Part shown: positions 52,260-62,187 of the stretch, one piece after another
Position numbering within the stretch: position 1 is the stretch's first letter
Layout of the letters: each line of letters begins with the position of its first letter
Source of the DNA: Williamsia faeni
GTDB lineage: Bacteria; Actinomycetota; Actinomycetes; Mycobacteriales; Mycobacteriaceae
Assembly (NCBI GenBank): GCA_003202005.1
Contig: QJJF01000001.1
Span: forward strand, 775,099-839,098
DNA: 64,000 bases
Direction of reading: 5' to 3'
Made by a program: the position numbers and the translations under genes
The notes under the pieces: generated by a model
What the model was told of the DNA's origin: nothing
Seen by the model: the letters and a program-made list of their open reading frames with translations, nothing else
Databases searched by the model: none

Positions 52260-53279
52260 ATGTCAGGTGTCCGAGGCAAAGGAGTTGGTGTGTCGTCGCT
52301 ACCCGGGGATCCGGTCGAACAGGCCCTGACCGTCGTCGACCTCGCCGACCCGCAAGGCCTGGCTGTGGATTTCTCGGTACCCGGATGCCTAATCGCAATC
52401 GACTCGACCGGCGACCCGCTCTCCGATGACGCCGAACGTCTTGTCGGCCGGTCCACCTTTGCTCTCACTGCGGGCCCGGCCCCCGATCGCCGATTCATCA
52501 CCGTCGATTCGATACCCACCGCCGTCGACGAGCTGAGGCAGCGCGTCGCCGACCGGCCGGTCTCAGCTTCGGTCTGCGACGACGTGCTCCGAGCCGGTGA
52601 CTCGAACACCGACACCTTCGCCGGGGTGATGATCGAGTCTCTCGGGTACTCGACGCTGCAGGCCGGCCGTGAGTTCAAGACCTGGCTGGAGGGGCAGGGA
52701 CCCCGCAGTCTGGCCGATCCGCCGGAACCCGTTGTCCTCGAACGTGACGGTGACACCGTTGTTGTCACGCTCAATCAACCCAAGCGGCACAACGCATTCA
52801 GCAACACCCTGCGGGCCGGACTGATCGACGGCCTCACCGTTGTCCTCAGCGATCCATCTGTCACGCGTGTTGAGTTCCGGGGCAACGGCAAATCATTCTG
52901 CAGCGGAGGCGATCTCAGAGAATTCGGCACCTTCGACGATCCGGCAGAATCCCATCTGGCGCGCACCCGCTTCAGTCCGGCGCTACTTCTCAATGCCGTG
53001 CGCGATCGGCTCGGGGAGAACCTCGTGGCGTTCACACACGGCACCACCATGGGTAGCGGACTCGAGATGGCAGCCGTCTGCGGGCACGTCACCGCACATC
53101 CCGACACAGTTTTCGGCCTGCCCGAACTGACACTCGGATTGATACCCGGAGCAGGAGGGACAGTGAGCATCCCCCGACGCATCGGTCGGTGGCGAACCGC
53201 CTACCTGGTATTGAGCGGCAAAACCATCCACGCCACAACGGCTTTGGACTGGGGCCTGATCGACGAAATCGCGACTTAA
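52260..53279 (+). CDS. Enoyl-CoA hydratase/isomerase family protein with long N-terminal extension
   Basis: The crotonase core begins near residue 158 (PVVLERDGDTVVVTLNQPKR HNAFS) with the oxyanion-hole blocks GKSFCSGGDL and HGTTMGSGLEMAA, then FGLPELTLGLIPGAGGTVSI. The first ~150 residues are an extension without recognised domain. ATG 52260 is listed; GTG 52290 (residue 11), with AAAGGAG 5 nt upstream, is an equally good start. It converges with the second 13E12 gene, overlapping by 4 bp. Substrate unknown. Confidence 0.85.
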   Translation: MSGVRGKGVGVSSLPGDPVEQALTVVDLADPQGLAVDFSVPGCLIAIDSTGDPLSDDAERLVGRSTFALTAGPAPDRRFITVDSIPTAVDELRQRVADRPVSASVCDDVLRAGDSNTDTFAGVMIESLGYSTLQAGREFKTWLEGQGPRSLADPPEPVVLERDGDTVVVTLNQPKRHNAFSNTLRAGLIDGLTVVLSDPSVTRVEFRGNGKSFCSGGDLREFGTFDDPAESHLARTRFSPALLLNAVRDRLGENLVAFTHGTTMGSGLEMAAVCGHVTAHPDTVFGLPELTLGLIPGAGGTVSIPRRIGRWRTAYLVLSGKTIHATTALDWGLIDEIAT

Positions 53280-54991
53280 AACGGCGGCGGATCATTCCTT
53301 TCCTGTTCTTCGCGGAGGCTGCGGTTCCCTAGTCGTTCTTGTTGGCGGCGTGCATGTTTGGCAGCGGTACGTGATTGCTGCCGGGAGTCCGGTGCTGTGG
53401 GCGGTGGCCGGCCGGGCGAGCCGCGTTGATTGTCGAAGACAATCAGCCGAAGTGTCGGGAACAGATCATCACCCGTCCAGGCGGGCCCGTCATAGCTACG
53501 GCCTTCCGGAGTGGTGAAAATCAGCCGCGGGCGTCCAGTCCGCGGATCCGGGTACTGGTCGTCGAGCCAGTCACTGTAGGTCTTCAGCAGATGATGAAAC
53601 CTGCAGAGTGTCTTCATCTCTGACGGATGCGTGCACCCACCCGCATCCGGATCGTGGTGGTTGTATTCGCGGGTGTGATCGAGATCAGCACCCCACGCCT
53701 TCTTGTCACAGCCCGGCCACATGCAATAGCAATCCCGGATCCGGATGTAGCTGTCAAGGACCACCGACGGCCGATACTCGTCACCGAGTTGGGTGGCCGG
53801 CAGTGGAACCACGAACGGTGCTGTAACGGTGTCGCTGTCGCCCTCCGGAAAGTCGCCGACCGGTGGGTTCTCCGGCGACCGCATGTACACGGTTGGCTTG
53901 TCAGGCTTCGACCCCGGTTCCTCAGGGTTCGGTTGTGCGGGTTCGGGTTCAGTCGGCTCGGGCTCGGGCTCGGGTTGTTTTGATTCTGGTTCTGGTTGAA
54001 CAGTCTTGTTGCCCATCGGCCGCACCACTGTTTCGGGACGGTCGGCGATGTCGCGGATGTGGGCGGCGGAGATGACCCCATGACCATCCAGGAACCCCGG
54101 ATTATCGGCCGTCCCCTCAAGCGTGGCCTGGTCGGTGATCACGTGCAGCACGATTTTCACGTCGACGCCGGAGATCACCTGATCAGCCGGGACAGTGGCG
54201 ATTTCGGCGGTGCAGGGATGTTTCGGGTCGTCGGGGCACTGGCAACCGAACGCACGGCCCATCACCGTCGCAAACAACGCATCGGCCATCCGATCAGCTC
54301 TGCGCCGCGGATCAGCCTTGCACGTCGACGTGGCCAGCTTTTCCAGCCGCGCCATGATCATCGTCATCTCTTCAGCGGTCGACTGTGCCTCCAGGACGGC
54401 CATGCCGTGATCAGCGTGCGAGCCCCACACCCCACGCCGGTTCTTCGCATCCTCGCGGGCCTGCCGCACCAGGTCAGGATCGCGGCGAAAGATGATCGCA
54501 TCGACCATGTCCCGCATCCGGTTCTTCGACCACGACCCCCGCCGACCCAACGCGTCGGCGATCGCCTGATCAATGTCCGCCCGATGCGGTGAACCGTCGA
54601 TCAACTCGGTACGCGACACAATGTCCGGAATATGCTGGGCCGCAACTTTTCCTGCCCGCAACACCGCATTGACCGATGGCAACCGATCTCGTAGCGCCAG
54701 AGCCCGGTTGACCTGCAGTTCAGCGGCATGCTGGGTGATCCCTTGTGCCACCGCGAGTCTTGCGGCGCACTGCGCGAACGGATCGAGTGCCCGCATCTCC
54801 GCCTGGGTCCCGACCGTCGGTTCGACCAATTGCTGATGCACCATTGCAGCAGCGGTATAGCGCTCCCACTCCATCCGACTCTGCTGCGCCATCGCCAGCT
54901 TGGTGTTACGCAACAGCTCATTGGTGCGCAGCAGGTAGGCGGGACCGATTTCATCGGCCCCACCAGCATCTTCGATCTCCCCCTCGAACAT
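53276..54991 (-). CDS. DUF222 / HNH endonuclease (13E12 repeat family), second copy
   Basis: The 571-residue protein has a DUF222 helical region (about 25-320), a proline/glutamate-rich linker (about 335-375, rich in PEPEPEP units) and a C-terminal HNH domain with CYCMWPGCDKKAWGADLDHT, REYNHHDPDAGG and LCRFHHLLKTY. The linker is unusual compared with the other copy (27058-28344). ATG 54991 is chosen: a -10-like TAGACT (54999-55004 on the opposite strand) places transcription start at the ATG, so the mRNA is probably leaderless. Function of the family is unknown. Confidence 0.87.
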   Translation of the reverse strand: MFEGEIEDAGGADEIGPAYLLRTNELLRNTKLAMAQQSRMEWERYTAAAMVHQQLVEPTVGTQAEMRALDPFAQCAARLAVAQGITQHAAELQVNRALALRDRLPSVNAVLRAGKVAAQHIPDIVSRTELIDGSPHRADIDQAIADALGRRGSWSKNRMRDMVDAIIFRRDPDLVRQAREDAKNRRGVWGSHADHGMAVLEAQSTAEEMTMIMARLEKLATSTCKADPRRRADRMADALFATVMGRAFGCQCPDDPKHPCTAEIATVPADQVISGVDVKIVLHVITDQATLEGTADNPGFLDGHGVISAAHIRDIADRPETVVRPMGNKTVQPEPESKQPEPEPEPTEPEPAQPNPEEPGSKPDKPTVYMRSPENPPVGDFPEGDSDTVTAPFVVPLPATQLGDEYRPSVVLDSYIRIRDCYCMWPGCDKKAWGADLDHTREYNHHDPDAGGCTHPSEMKTLCRFHHLLKTYSDWLDDQYPDPRTGRPRLIFTTPEGRSYDGPAWTGDDLFPTLRLIVFDNQRGSPGRPPPTAPDSRQQSRTAAKHARRQQERLGNRSLREEQERNDPPPF

Positions 54992-55069
54992 ACATTTGAG
55001 TCTAAACGAGGGGTACGACACATCCCTGGCAGTCAGTTTTCAACCCGGCACGTCGGCACATCCGACGAC

Positions 55070-56677
55070 CTACGCGGTCCTTATCTTCGGTACCGCAAAG
55101 GATTCCGGATCGGCCCGCTGCCAGTCGCGTTCCCATTCCGGACGCGTGGTTCCCCGGACCAGTTCGCCTTCGTCAAGCCATTCGAACAGGTCCTCGAACG
55201 ACTCCGCCGACGAGTGACCCACCCGGCGCATCACCACTGCAGGACCGAGGTCGTCGAAGCTGGTCAATCCCATCGCGGCGAGCACCTGCATCGCCGATTC
55301 CACTGTTCCGCGTTGATAATTGAAGACCCGGTCACCCTTGTCCTCGACGTCGAGTGCCCTGGCCCGGCGGGCGTCCTGCGTGGCAACTCCCACCGGACAG
55401 TTGTTGGTGTGGCACTCCTGCGCCTGGATACAACCGACCGCCATCATCATCGCCCGCGCAGCGTTGGTGAAATCGGCGCCGAGCGCCAGCGCCTTCACGA
55501 TGTCGGAGCCACCGGCGATCTTGCCGGCGGCACCGATCTTGATCCTGCTTCGCAGTCCACTGCCGACGAGGGCGTTGTGCATCGTCATCAGACCGAGTTT
55601 CAGCGGTGTCCCAACATGATCCGCGAACTCCGGCGGTGCCGCACCGGTGCCACCCTCGGCGCCGTCGATCGTGATGAAGTCAGGCAGGATCTCGGTGCGC
55701 AACATCGCTTTACACAGCGCCAGCACATCAGTGCGGGTGCCCACACAGAGCTTGAAGCCCACCGGCTTTCCGCCGGACAGCCGGCGGAGCTCGCCGATGA
55801 ACTGCATCAGTTCGATCGGGCTCGAGAATTCGCCGTGCGCCGGTGGACTGATCACCGTGACACCCTGTTCGACACCCCTGGCCTCCGCGATCGCCGCGGA
55901 GACCTTGCGACCAGGCAACACGCCACCGAGCCCGGGTTTCGCGCCCTGACTCAGTTTGAGCAGGATCGCCTTGACGTTGGGGTGCGCCGACTTCTCGGCA
56001 AAGCGCTGCGGATCGAACTTCCCGTCACGGGTACGGCACCCGAAGTAGCCCGAGCCGATCTCCCAGACCAGCGGAGCACCGTATTCGAGGTGGTGAGTGG
56101 TCAATCCGCCCTCACCCGTCTCGTGGAGAAATCCACCGAGTGCCGCGCCTTTGTTCATCGCTCGCACCGCATTTGCCGACAATGCGCCAAAACTCATCGA
56201 CGAGATGTTGAACAGGGCCGCGTCATACGGCTGGGTGCACTGGGGGCCACCGAGTCGCACGGTCGGGATGGTCTTGGAAATCGGCACCGGCGCCATCGAA
56301 TGCAGCAGGTAGTCGTAGCCGGGTTCGGTGATCTCACGTTCGGTACCGAATGCCGCCTCGGCGTGTAATCCCTTGGACCGCTGGTAGATCAACGACCGCA
56401 CGTTGCGGTCGTACGGTCGACCGTCGTAGTTCCGCTCGATGAAGTACTGCTGCAACTCGGGCCGGATCGATTCGAGCAGAAACCGCATGTGCCCGATCAC
56501 CGGATAGTTCCGAAGTATCGAATGCTGTTTCTGAAGGACGTCGTAGATCGCAACCAACAAGGCGATCACGACGATCACCACCGCATACCACCACACGGTG
56601 TGCCGGTTGACCGCGGCCGCGACCACGAGCACGCCGGCGGCGGCCACCAGCCCCAAGAGCACATTGAACTTCACCAT
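55070..56677 (-). CDS. FMN-binding glutamate synthase family protein (GltB-like, membrane-anchored)
   Basis: The 535-residue protein has two N-terminal transmembrane segments, then a glutamate-synthase central/FMN barrel: FNISSMSFGALSANAVRAMN, GGLTTHHLEYGAPL, DGAEGGTGAAPPEF and the cysteine set CIQAQECHTNNC (Cys-x5-Cys-x4-Cys), as in the Fe-S-binding site of GltS. It lacks the N-terminal glutaminase domain, so it cannot use glutamine directly as amino donor by itself. Its role is unknown. It is 71 bp downstream of the monooxygenase gene on the same strand. Confidence 0.87.
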   Translation of the reverse strand: MVKFNVLLGLVAAAGVLVVAAAVNRHTVWWYAVVIVVIALLVAIYDVLQKQHSILRNYPVIGHMRFLLESIRPELQQYFIERNYDGRPYDRNVRSLIYQRSKGLHAEAAFGTEREITEPGYDYLLHSMAPVPISKTIPTVRLGGPQCTQPYDAALFNISSMSFGALSANAVRAMNKGAALGGFLHETGEGGLTTHHLEYGAPLVWEIGSGYFGCRTRDGKFDPQRFAEKSAHPNVKAILLKLSQGAKPGLGGVLPGRKVSAAIAEARGVEQGVTVISPPAHGEFSSPIELMQFIGELRRLSGGKPVGFKLCVGTRTDVLALCKAMLRTEILPDFITIDGAEGGTGAAPPEFADHVGTPLKLGLMTMHNALVGSGLRSRIKIGAAGKIAGGSDIVKALALGADFTNAARAMMMAVGCIQAQECHTNNCPVGVATQDARRARALDVEDKGDRVFNYQRGTVESAMQVLAAMGLTSFDDLGPAVVMRRVGHSSAESFEDLFEWLDEGELVRGTTRPEWERDWQRADPESFAVPKIRTA

Positions 56678-56748
56678 AGGTGGAGCCTAGCCGCGGTGAG
56701 GCGGCAGCTTTCGAGAGCGTTGGGCTACAACGAATGCATCGAAACCGC

Positions 56749-58254
56749 TCAGACCTCGATCGTCACGGTATCGTCCACCCGACCGAAGACCATGGCCTCC
56801 TCGATCCGGTCGAAACGATGGTCGATCGCGTCCAGGACGTAGTTCTGGCGAACGTTCCAGGGCCGATGAGTTCCCGACTTCGGCAACGCGTCAGGGTTGC
56901 GCTGCACGTACCCCGCCTTGATGTCCCAACTGGGCTTCACCGACATCGATCGATCGCCGAGATGCGGATAGGAGTGCGTATAACCCTTTTCGCCCATGTA
57001 CGCCAACAGTTTTGCCACCGCCTGCGCCGTCATGTCCGAACGCATCGTCCACGAGGCGTTGGTGTAACCAACGCACCAGGCCAAGTTCGGCACGTCCTCG
57101 AGCAGGTGGCCCTTGTAAACAAACCGATCGGTGGTTTTCACCTCGGCGCCGTCGACACTGACGGTGGTGCCGCCGAGCGATTGGAGTTGAAGCCCGGTCG
57201 CGGTTACCACGATATCGGCATCGAGCCTCTCCCCGGACTCCAGCTGAATACCTGAAGAGTCGAATGTTTTGATGCGGTCCGTGACCACCGCTGCACGGCC
57301 CGCGGAGATCGCCTTGAAGATGTCCCCGTCAGGTACCGCGCACATCCGCTGGTCCCACGGCTGATAGGTGGGTTTGAAGTGAGTGTCGACGTCGTATCCG
57401 TCGGGAAGGTTGCGGACTGCAACAAGGCGCAGGAGCTTCTTCATGGTCTCCGGCAGTTTGCGGGAGAACGCATACGAAAGCACGATGATGGCAGAGTTTC
57501 GCCAGCGCATAATTGTATGAGAAACCTTGCGGGGAAACACTTTTCGGATAGCATCGACAGTCTTTGTCCGAGTGGACATGCTGCCGATGTATGTTGGCGA
57601 CCGCTGCAGCATCGTCACCAGGGCCGCGCTTTCGGCCATCGCCGGAACAAGCGTGATCGCCGTGGCACCGCTACCGATCACCACGACCTTCTTGTCGCGG
57701 TAGTCGAAGTCTTCGGGCCAGAACTGCGGGTGAACGATCCGTCCCTTGAACTCGGTCTCACCGGGAAACTCGGGCCGGTAGCCCTCGTCGTAGTTGTAGT
57801 AGCCGGTACCGAAGAAGAGGAACCGGCAACTGTAGGTCACCGTTGCGCCGCCCTGCTCGGCCTGAACATTCCAGGTATCGGTCAGCGAATCCCAATCGGC
57901 TGACCGGACCAGGGTGTCGAAGGTGATGTGACGATCGATCTGATGGCGGCGGGCGGTGTCGGTGAGGTACTCGCGGATGTGCTCGCCGTCCGCGATCGCC
58001 TCGGGCCGTTTCCAGGGCTCAAAGGGATAGCTGAGGGTGAAGATGTCGCTGTCCGAACGGATACCCGGGTATCGGAACAGATCCCACGTGCCACCGATCC
58101 GGCTGCGTCGTTCCAGGATCGCGTAGCTCAGGCCGGGGTTTCGCTCTTTGATGCGGTAGGCGGCGCCGATACCGGACAAGCCGGCTCCGATGATCAGGAC
58201 GTCGGTGAACAAGGCATCCTCATCGGGGACACCTGAGTTTGACTGTGCGGTCAT
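56749..58254 (-). CDS. Flavin-containing monooxygenase, Baeyer-Villiger type (EthA-like)
   Basis: The 501-residue protein has two Rossmann motifs, LIIGAGLSGIGAAYRI (about 20-35, FAD) and VVVIGSGATAITLVPAM (about 188, NADPH). Between them lies FKGRIVHPQFWPE, a variant of the BVMO fingerprint FxGxxxHxxxW. Related EthA activates thioamide prodrugs in mycobacteria. The substrate is unknown. ATG 58254 matches homology; the longer frame is rejected. It is 66 bp downstream of the ECF gene. Confidence 0.87.
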   Translation of the reverse strand: MTAQSNSGVPDEDALFTDVLIIGAGLSGIGAAYRIKERNPGLSYAILERRSRIGGTWDLFRYPGIRSDSDIFTLSYPFEPWKRPEAIADGEHIREYLTDTARRHQIDRHITFDTLVRSADWDSLTDTWNVQAEQGGATVTYSCRFLFFGTGYYNYDEGYRPEFPGETEFKGRIVHPQFWPEDFDYRDKKVVVIGSGATAITLVPAMAESAALVTMLQRSPTYIGSMSTRTKTVDAIRKVFPRKVSHTIMRWRNSAIIVLSYAFSRKLPETMKKLLRLVAVRNLPDGYDVDTHFKPTYQPWDQRMCAVPDGDIFKAISAGRAAVVTDRIKTFDSSGIQLESGERLDADIVVTATGLQLQSLGGTTVSVDGAEVKTTDRFVYKGHLLEDVPNLAWCVGYTNASWTMRSDMTAQAVAKLLAYMGEKGYTHSYPHLGDRSMSVKPSWDIKAGYVQRNPDALPKSGTHRPWNVRQNYVLDAIDHRFDRIEEAMVFGRVDDTVTIEV

Positions 58255-58319
58255 ACGGAAATCTCTCCCAGTCCTCGTCGACTTCGGATCAGTCCGTTCT
58301 TCCCTGCCACCCGGGGGGT

Positions 58320-61118
58320 TCAACCCAAAGCGATGACCGATCCGACCGACCCGAACACCACGATAAGCACCAGAAGGTCGATAAGTCTTGGACTCCGGTC
58401 AGATCGGGCCACGGATCCGATTCCGCCACGGGCTTCGACGGCCGCGGCCAGTTCCCTGCCGTTCTGCACCGCCAGCGAACAAACGACGGTCAAACAGTTG
58501 ATCCAACCGTTGATCTGCTCCGCCGCCGACTGTTTGTGCTCCGGTTTGCGTTGCGACATCGTCTGCAACAGAACGCGGAAGTCGCTGATCATGAAGGGAC
58601 AGAGCCGGAGCGCAAGTGCCACCGAGACCGCGGCGGATTGAGCCGGTATCCGCAAGCGCTCCGCCCAGCCGACCAATCGTTGCGCAAACGAAGGTATTTC
58701 GACCATCGGTGTCGTCCAGCAGAAGAGCAGTGCGCAATAGAGCGACAGCACGGTCATGCAGATGAGGATTCCCCAGTAGAGCGCGCCGCCGAGTCCGAGT
58801 TCCACCCCGGCAATCGTGACGTAGGGGTCTTCGCCGCCCAGCGCCGTGATCAATCCGCCGAACAGGGTGATGAGGATCAGCCACTTCGGAAGCCGCGGCA
58901 GCGCAGCTCGCGGAACCTTGCCGAGGAGGGTCCAGCCCAGGGCGATACCGGCCCCGACCCCGATACTGATCCAGGTCGGTTCGAGCATGAACATCACCGC
59001 GACCGCCGCGAGCAGCAGCAGCTTGGTGCCGACCCACCACCTCCGCGCCGGAGAAGAATGTGGCAGCGCGCGAACGACATTCGCAAGGTTGGCGGTCGAC
59101 TTCACAGTCGAGGGGTCGGGTGCCGGCGCAGTCGGCTGACCATCGACCGTGCCCTCGTCGACGACGACGGTGCGATCGACCAGGTCGGCGAGCTCACCGA
59201 TGTCGTGGGAGATGACCACCAACGTGGTGCCCGAGGCTTTCACCCTGTTGAGTGCCCGGACCATCGCGGCGCGCGCCGGGGTGTCGAGTCCGGCCAGCGG
59301 CTCGTCGAGCACCAGCAGCCTGGGCTTGCAGGCGAGAAGCCCGGCCAGCGCGACGCGGCGCTGCTGGCCCACCGACAGTTGATCGACGAGTTCGTCACCG
59401 AGTACCGCGGGATTGAGACCCAGTTCGATCAGTGCGACGTTCACGGCCAGGTCGTCGACGTCGGCGGCATCTTTGATGTCCGACCGCACCCGCGAACGCA
59501 CCAGTTGCAGTCTGGAGTACTGGAATCCGAGCAGCGCATGCTTGCGGCCGTTGCGAACCGGTTCGCCGTCGAGCATCACCTGCCCTGCTGTCGGCTTCTC
59601 GAGCCCGGTGAGAACCCTTGCCAATGTTGATTTTCCGGCGCCGTTGGGACCGGTGATCAATACCGCTGAACCTGCCTCGATCCGCAGGTTCAGACCGCTG
59701 AAGATCTGGTTGTGCCAGGGCGTCCCCGCATCATGGGCGTAGCCCACGTCGTAGAGCGCAATGTGTGCGCCGTTGATGTGCCCGATCCGGCGACTCGGAT
59801 TGAGCAACTCTGTGGACACCTCACGGTGAGACGAATCCAGCACGATCTCACGGTCGGCCAGGGCGGCCTCGTCGACGTCGTGGGTGATCTGCAGAACGGC
59901 GGTGTCCCCGCTGTCGGCCAGTTCGCGGAAGACCTCGATGACCGATGTCCGGCCTTCTTGGTCGATCATCGCCGTCGACTCGTCACTGATGAGGACAGCC
60001 GGATCACGCGACAGGGCGGCGGCGATCGCAAGGCGCTGCAACTGACCGCCCGACAAAGTGCTCGTCTCGCGGTGGAGCAGACCGCTCAGACCGACCCGAT
60101 CGAGCAGTTCGTTCATCTGCGCCTCGGTCAGATCGTGATTGCCCCATGCCAGGTCGTCGGCGACGACCATACCGAGCACCTGCGTCTCCGGGCGTTGACT
60201 GATGACCGCTGTGCCACCGGGCTTTCCGAGGCCGACCGCCCCCGGGCGGCTCACGGATCCAGAGGTAGGAGCCCGCCCGGCCACCACCTTCCCCAACGTC
60301 GACTTGCCGACGCCGTTGGGACCGGTCACCGCGACCACTTCACCGGCGTCGAGCGTCATCGAGACATCCCAGATTGCCGGCACCGGTGCGCCCGGATACT
60401 GCACCCCGACGCCGTCAAGCCGCATCGGCAGCGGCCGCACGGGCCCGGTCTCACCGATCTTCTCCTCGACGTGCGGCGTACCGAGCCGGGCGATCATGGG
60501 TGGGAGCGGACGCCGGTGAACGACGTACACGGCCAGGCCCGAGAAGGTGACCCCGACGATGCCGATCGCCGGAATCGCGATCCACCAATAGTCGATGCAC
60601 CAGGTGACCACCGGATCGATGACGGCTGTGAGCCCTTCGAGTCCGGCGTTGTTCAAGACCCGCTCGAGGCCCTGCCAACCATTGCGGATCTGCGTGATCA
60701 TGAACTCGCGGTAGTCGCTCAGGAGGGCAATCATCGCCGTCGCGATCGCCGCCGACGGAATTGCGATGAACAGGAGCGTATTCAAGGCCACCTGCGGTGA
60801 CTTCCATCCACGGCGCAGGGCGGTCCCGGACAGGATGCCGAAGATCGCCGCCGAGCCGACCAGGTTCGCCGCCGTCACCCCACCGAAGAGGAACGCAACA
60901 ATCCATCCCGTCATCGCGCCGAGCAGGCTGACACGCAACCGTCGGCGGCCGGCAAGGATGGCGAACGGTACCGACCCGACAAGGACGGCGGCACCACCGA
61001 CGGGCACGACCCGGCTCAGCACACAGATCGCCGCGGCGACGTCGGCAAGGGCGGCGGCCTCCGCGATTTCCACCGCGGTGACGCGGCGACCGATGCGGGC
61101 GCTGCGACGCGCGTTCAC
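58320..61118 (-). CDS. Energy-coupling factor transporter fused as a single polypeptide (membrane S-like, two ATPases, EcfT)
   Basis: The 932-residue protein contains an N-terminal membrane region (about 25-210, six or so segments, MptD/S-component-like), two ABC ATPases with Walker A TGPNGVGKST (near 272) and [10 protein letters not shown] (near 497), signatures LSGGQLQR and a degenerate LSVGQQRR, Walker B ISDESTAMID and LVLDEPLAGLD, and a C-terminal EcfT-like membrane domain with the EARGGIGS motif. ECF transporters normally use separate S, A, A' and T proteins. As I recall, in M. tuberculosis the parts are split (Rv2326c plus Rv2325c). A vitamin or metal substrate is likely but unidentified. 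It is 87 bp downstream of the ku gene's stop region on the same strand as ku. Confidence 0.87.
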   Translation of the reverse strand: MNARRSARIGRRVTAVEIAEAAALADVAAAICVLSRVVPVGGAAVLVGSVPFAILAGRRRLRVSLLGAMTGWIVAFLFGGVTAANLVGSAAIFGILSGTALRRGWKSPQVALNTLLFIAIPSAAIATAMIALLSDYREFMITQIRNGWQGLERVLNNAGLEGLTAVIDPVVTWCIDYWWIAIPAIGIVGVTFSGLAVYVVHRRPLPPMIARLGTPHVEEKIGETGPVRPLPMRLDGVGVQYPGAPVPAIWDVSMTLDAGEVVAVTGPNGVGKSTLGKVVAGRAPTSGSVSRPGAVGLGKPGGTAVISQRPETQVLGMVVADDLAWGNHDLTEAQMNELLDRVGLSGLLHRETSTLSGGQLQRLAIAAALSRDPAVLISDESTAMIDQEGRTSVIEVFRELADSGDTAVLQITHDVDEAALADREIVLDSSHREVSTELLNPSRRIGHINGAHIALYDVGYAHDAGTPWHNQIFSGLNLRIEAGSAVLITGPNGAGKSTLARVLTGLEKPTAGQVMLDGEPVRNGRKHALLGFQYSRLQLVRSRVRSDIKDAADVDDLAVNVALIELGLNPAVLGDELVDQLSVGQQRRVALAGLLACKPRLLVLDEPLAGLDTPARAAMVRALNRVKASGTTLVVISHDIGELADLVDRTVVVDEGTVDGQPTAPAPDPSTVKSTANLANVVRALPHSSPARRWWVGTKLLLLAAVAVMFMLEPTWISIGVGAGIALGWTLLGKVPRAALPRLPKWLILITLFGGLITALGGEDPYVTIAGVELGLGGALYWGILICMTVLSLYCALLFCWTTPMVEIPSFAQRLVGWAERLRIPAQSAAVSVALALRLCPFMISDFRVLLQTMSQRKPEHKQSAAEQINGWINCLTVVCSLAVQNGRELAAAVEARGGIGSVARSDRSPRLIDLLVLIVVFGSVGSVIALG

Positions 61119-61205
61119 GGTGCCGCCACGTTCGGGGCGTGGTTCGTATTGTTCGATCTGTCCAGATTGCCAGACAACCCGACCGCCGGGGGCGGGGCGT
61201 CGGAG

Positions 61206-62126
61206 TCAGCCGGCCTTACGTTTGGCGGGCGCCTTTTTCGCCGGAGCCTTCTTGGCCGCGGCTTTCTTCGCCGGAGCCTTCTTGGCAGCGGCCTTTTTCG
61301 CCGGGGCCTTCTGGTCGGACGTGTCGTCGTCGCTTGCGGGTGAGCCGCCACGGTCTTTCACCGAAGCCCTCAGTGCCGCGAGCAGATCGGCCACTTCCGT
61401 ATCCTCGTCGCTGTCCTCATCCGACTTCTCGGGTTCGGTGAACGCCTCGGTCCCGTCTGCCTTTGCCTCGATCAGCTTGCTGAGCTCATGTTGATACGTG
61501 TCCTCGTACTGACCCGGATCGAAATCGCCCGACATCGACTCGATGAGGGACGCGGCCATTTTGAGTTCCTGCGGCTTGATGTCGGGTGATTCGTCGAGCG
61601 CGGGGAACGCCGCTTCTCGCACCTCGTCGGGCCACAGCAATGTCTGCAGGGTCAAGACGTTGCCGACCACCCGGAGCGCGGCCAGCCGGGTGCGATTGCG
61701 CAGCGTGAACGTCGCGATGGCCAACCGGTCGGTATCTTTGAGGGCTTCCCGCATGAGCGCGTAGGCCTTCGGGGATCTGCTCGCCGGTTCCAGGTAGTAC
61801 GGCTTGTCGAAGAAGATGGGGTCGACCTGATCGACCGGCACAAAATCGGTGATCGCGATCTCGGGACTGCGCTGCACCGGGAGTTCGGACAGGTCATCTT
61901 TGGTCAGCACCACCGTCTGACCGCCATCGCTCTCGTACGCGTTGGCTATCTGTGAGAACTCGACCTCGTCGTCCGTACCCTCACGAACCTTGCGGTAGCG
62001 GATACGGGTGCCGTCCTTGGAATCGACCTGGTGGGACTTACGATCGTGACTTTCCGTGGCCGAGTACACCTTGACCGGCACATTGACCAGCCCGAAGCTG
62101 AGATCGCCCTTCCAAATCGAACGCAT
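61206..62126 (-). CDS. ku: Non-homologous end-joining protein Ku
   Basis: Bacterial Ku is a homodimer that binds DNA double-strand ends and recruits LigD. The 306-residue protein has the Ku core (MRSIWKGDLSFGLVNVPVKV to residues ~260) and a C-terminal lysine-rich tail of repeated AKKAPAKKAAA units (about 270-306, coded by a repetitive stretch at 61206-61315) that helps DNA threading. The start at 62126 gives the classic MRSIWKGD N-terminus. It is divergent from ligD with a 61-bp gap, suggesting joint regulation. Confidence 0.95.
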   Translation of the reverse strand: MRSIWKGDLSFGLVNVPVKVYSATESHDRKSHQVDSKDGTRIRYRKVREGTDDEVEFSQIANAYESDGGQTVVLTKDDLSELPVQRSPEIAITDFVPVDQVDPIFFDKPYYLEPASRSPKAYALMREALKDTDRLAIATFTLRNRTRLAALRVVGNVLTLQTLLWPDEVREAAFPALDESPDIKPQELKMAASLIESMSGDFDPGQYEDTYQHELSKLIEAKADGTEAFTEPEKSDEDSDEDTEVADLLAALRASVKDRGGSPASDDDTSDQKAPAKKAAAKKAPAKKAAAKKAPAKKAPAKRKAG

Positions 62127-62187
62127 AACGCCATTGTGCAGGTCGGAACCATTTGACGCAGCCCCCTGGAGGATGAAAAGTCGGGGC

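Noticed and set aside
54728-56368. 546-codon open frame on the plus strand across the 13E12 and GltB-like genes
   Set aside because: Spans two unrelated genes and has no family similarity; a GC-bias artefact.
61206-61315. Lysine-codon repeat at the ku 3' end as an independent repeat element
   Set aside because: It encodes the normal lysine-rich Ku tail and is not an intergenic repeat.
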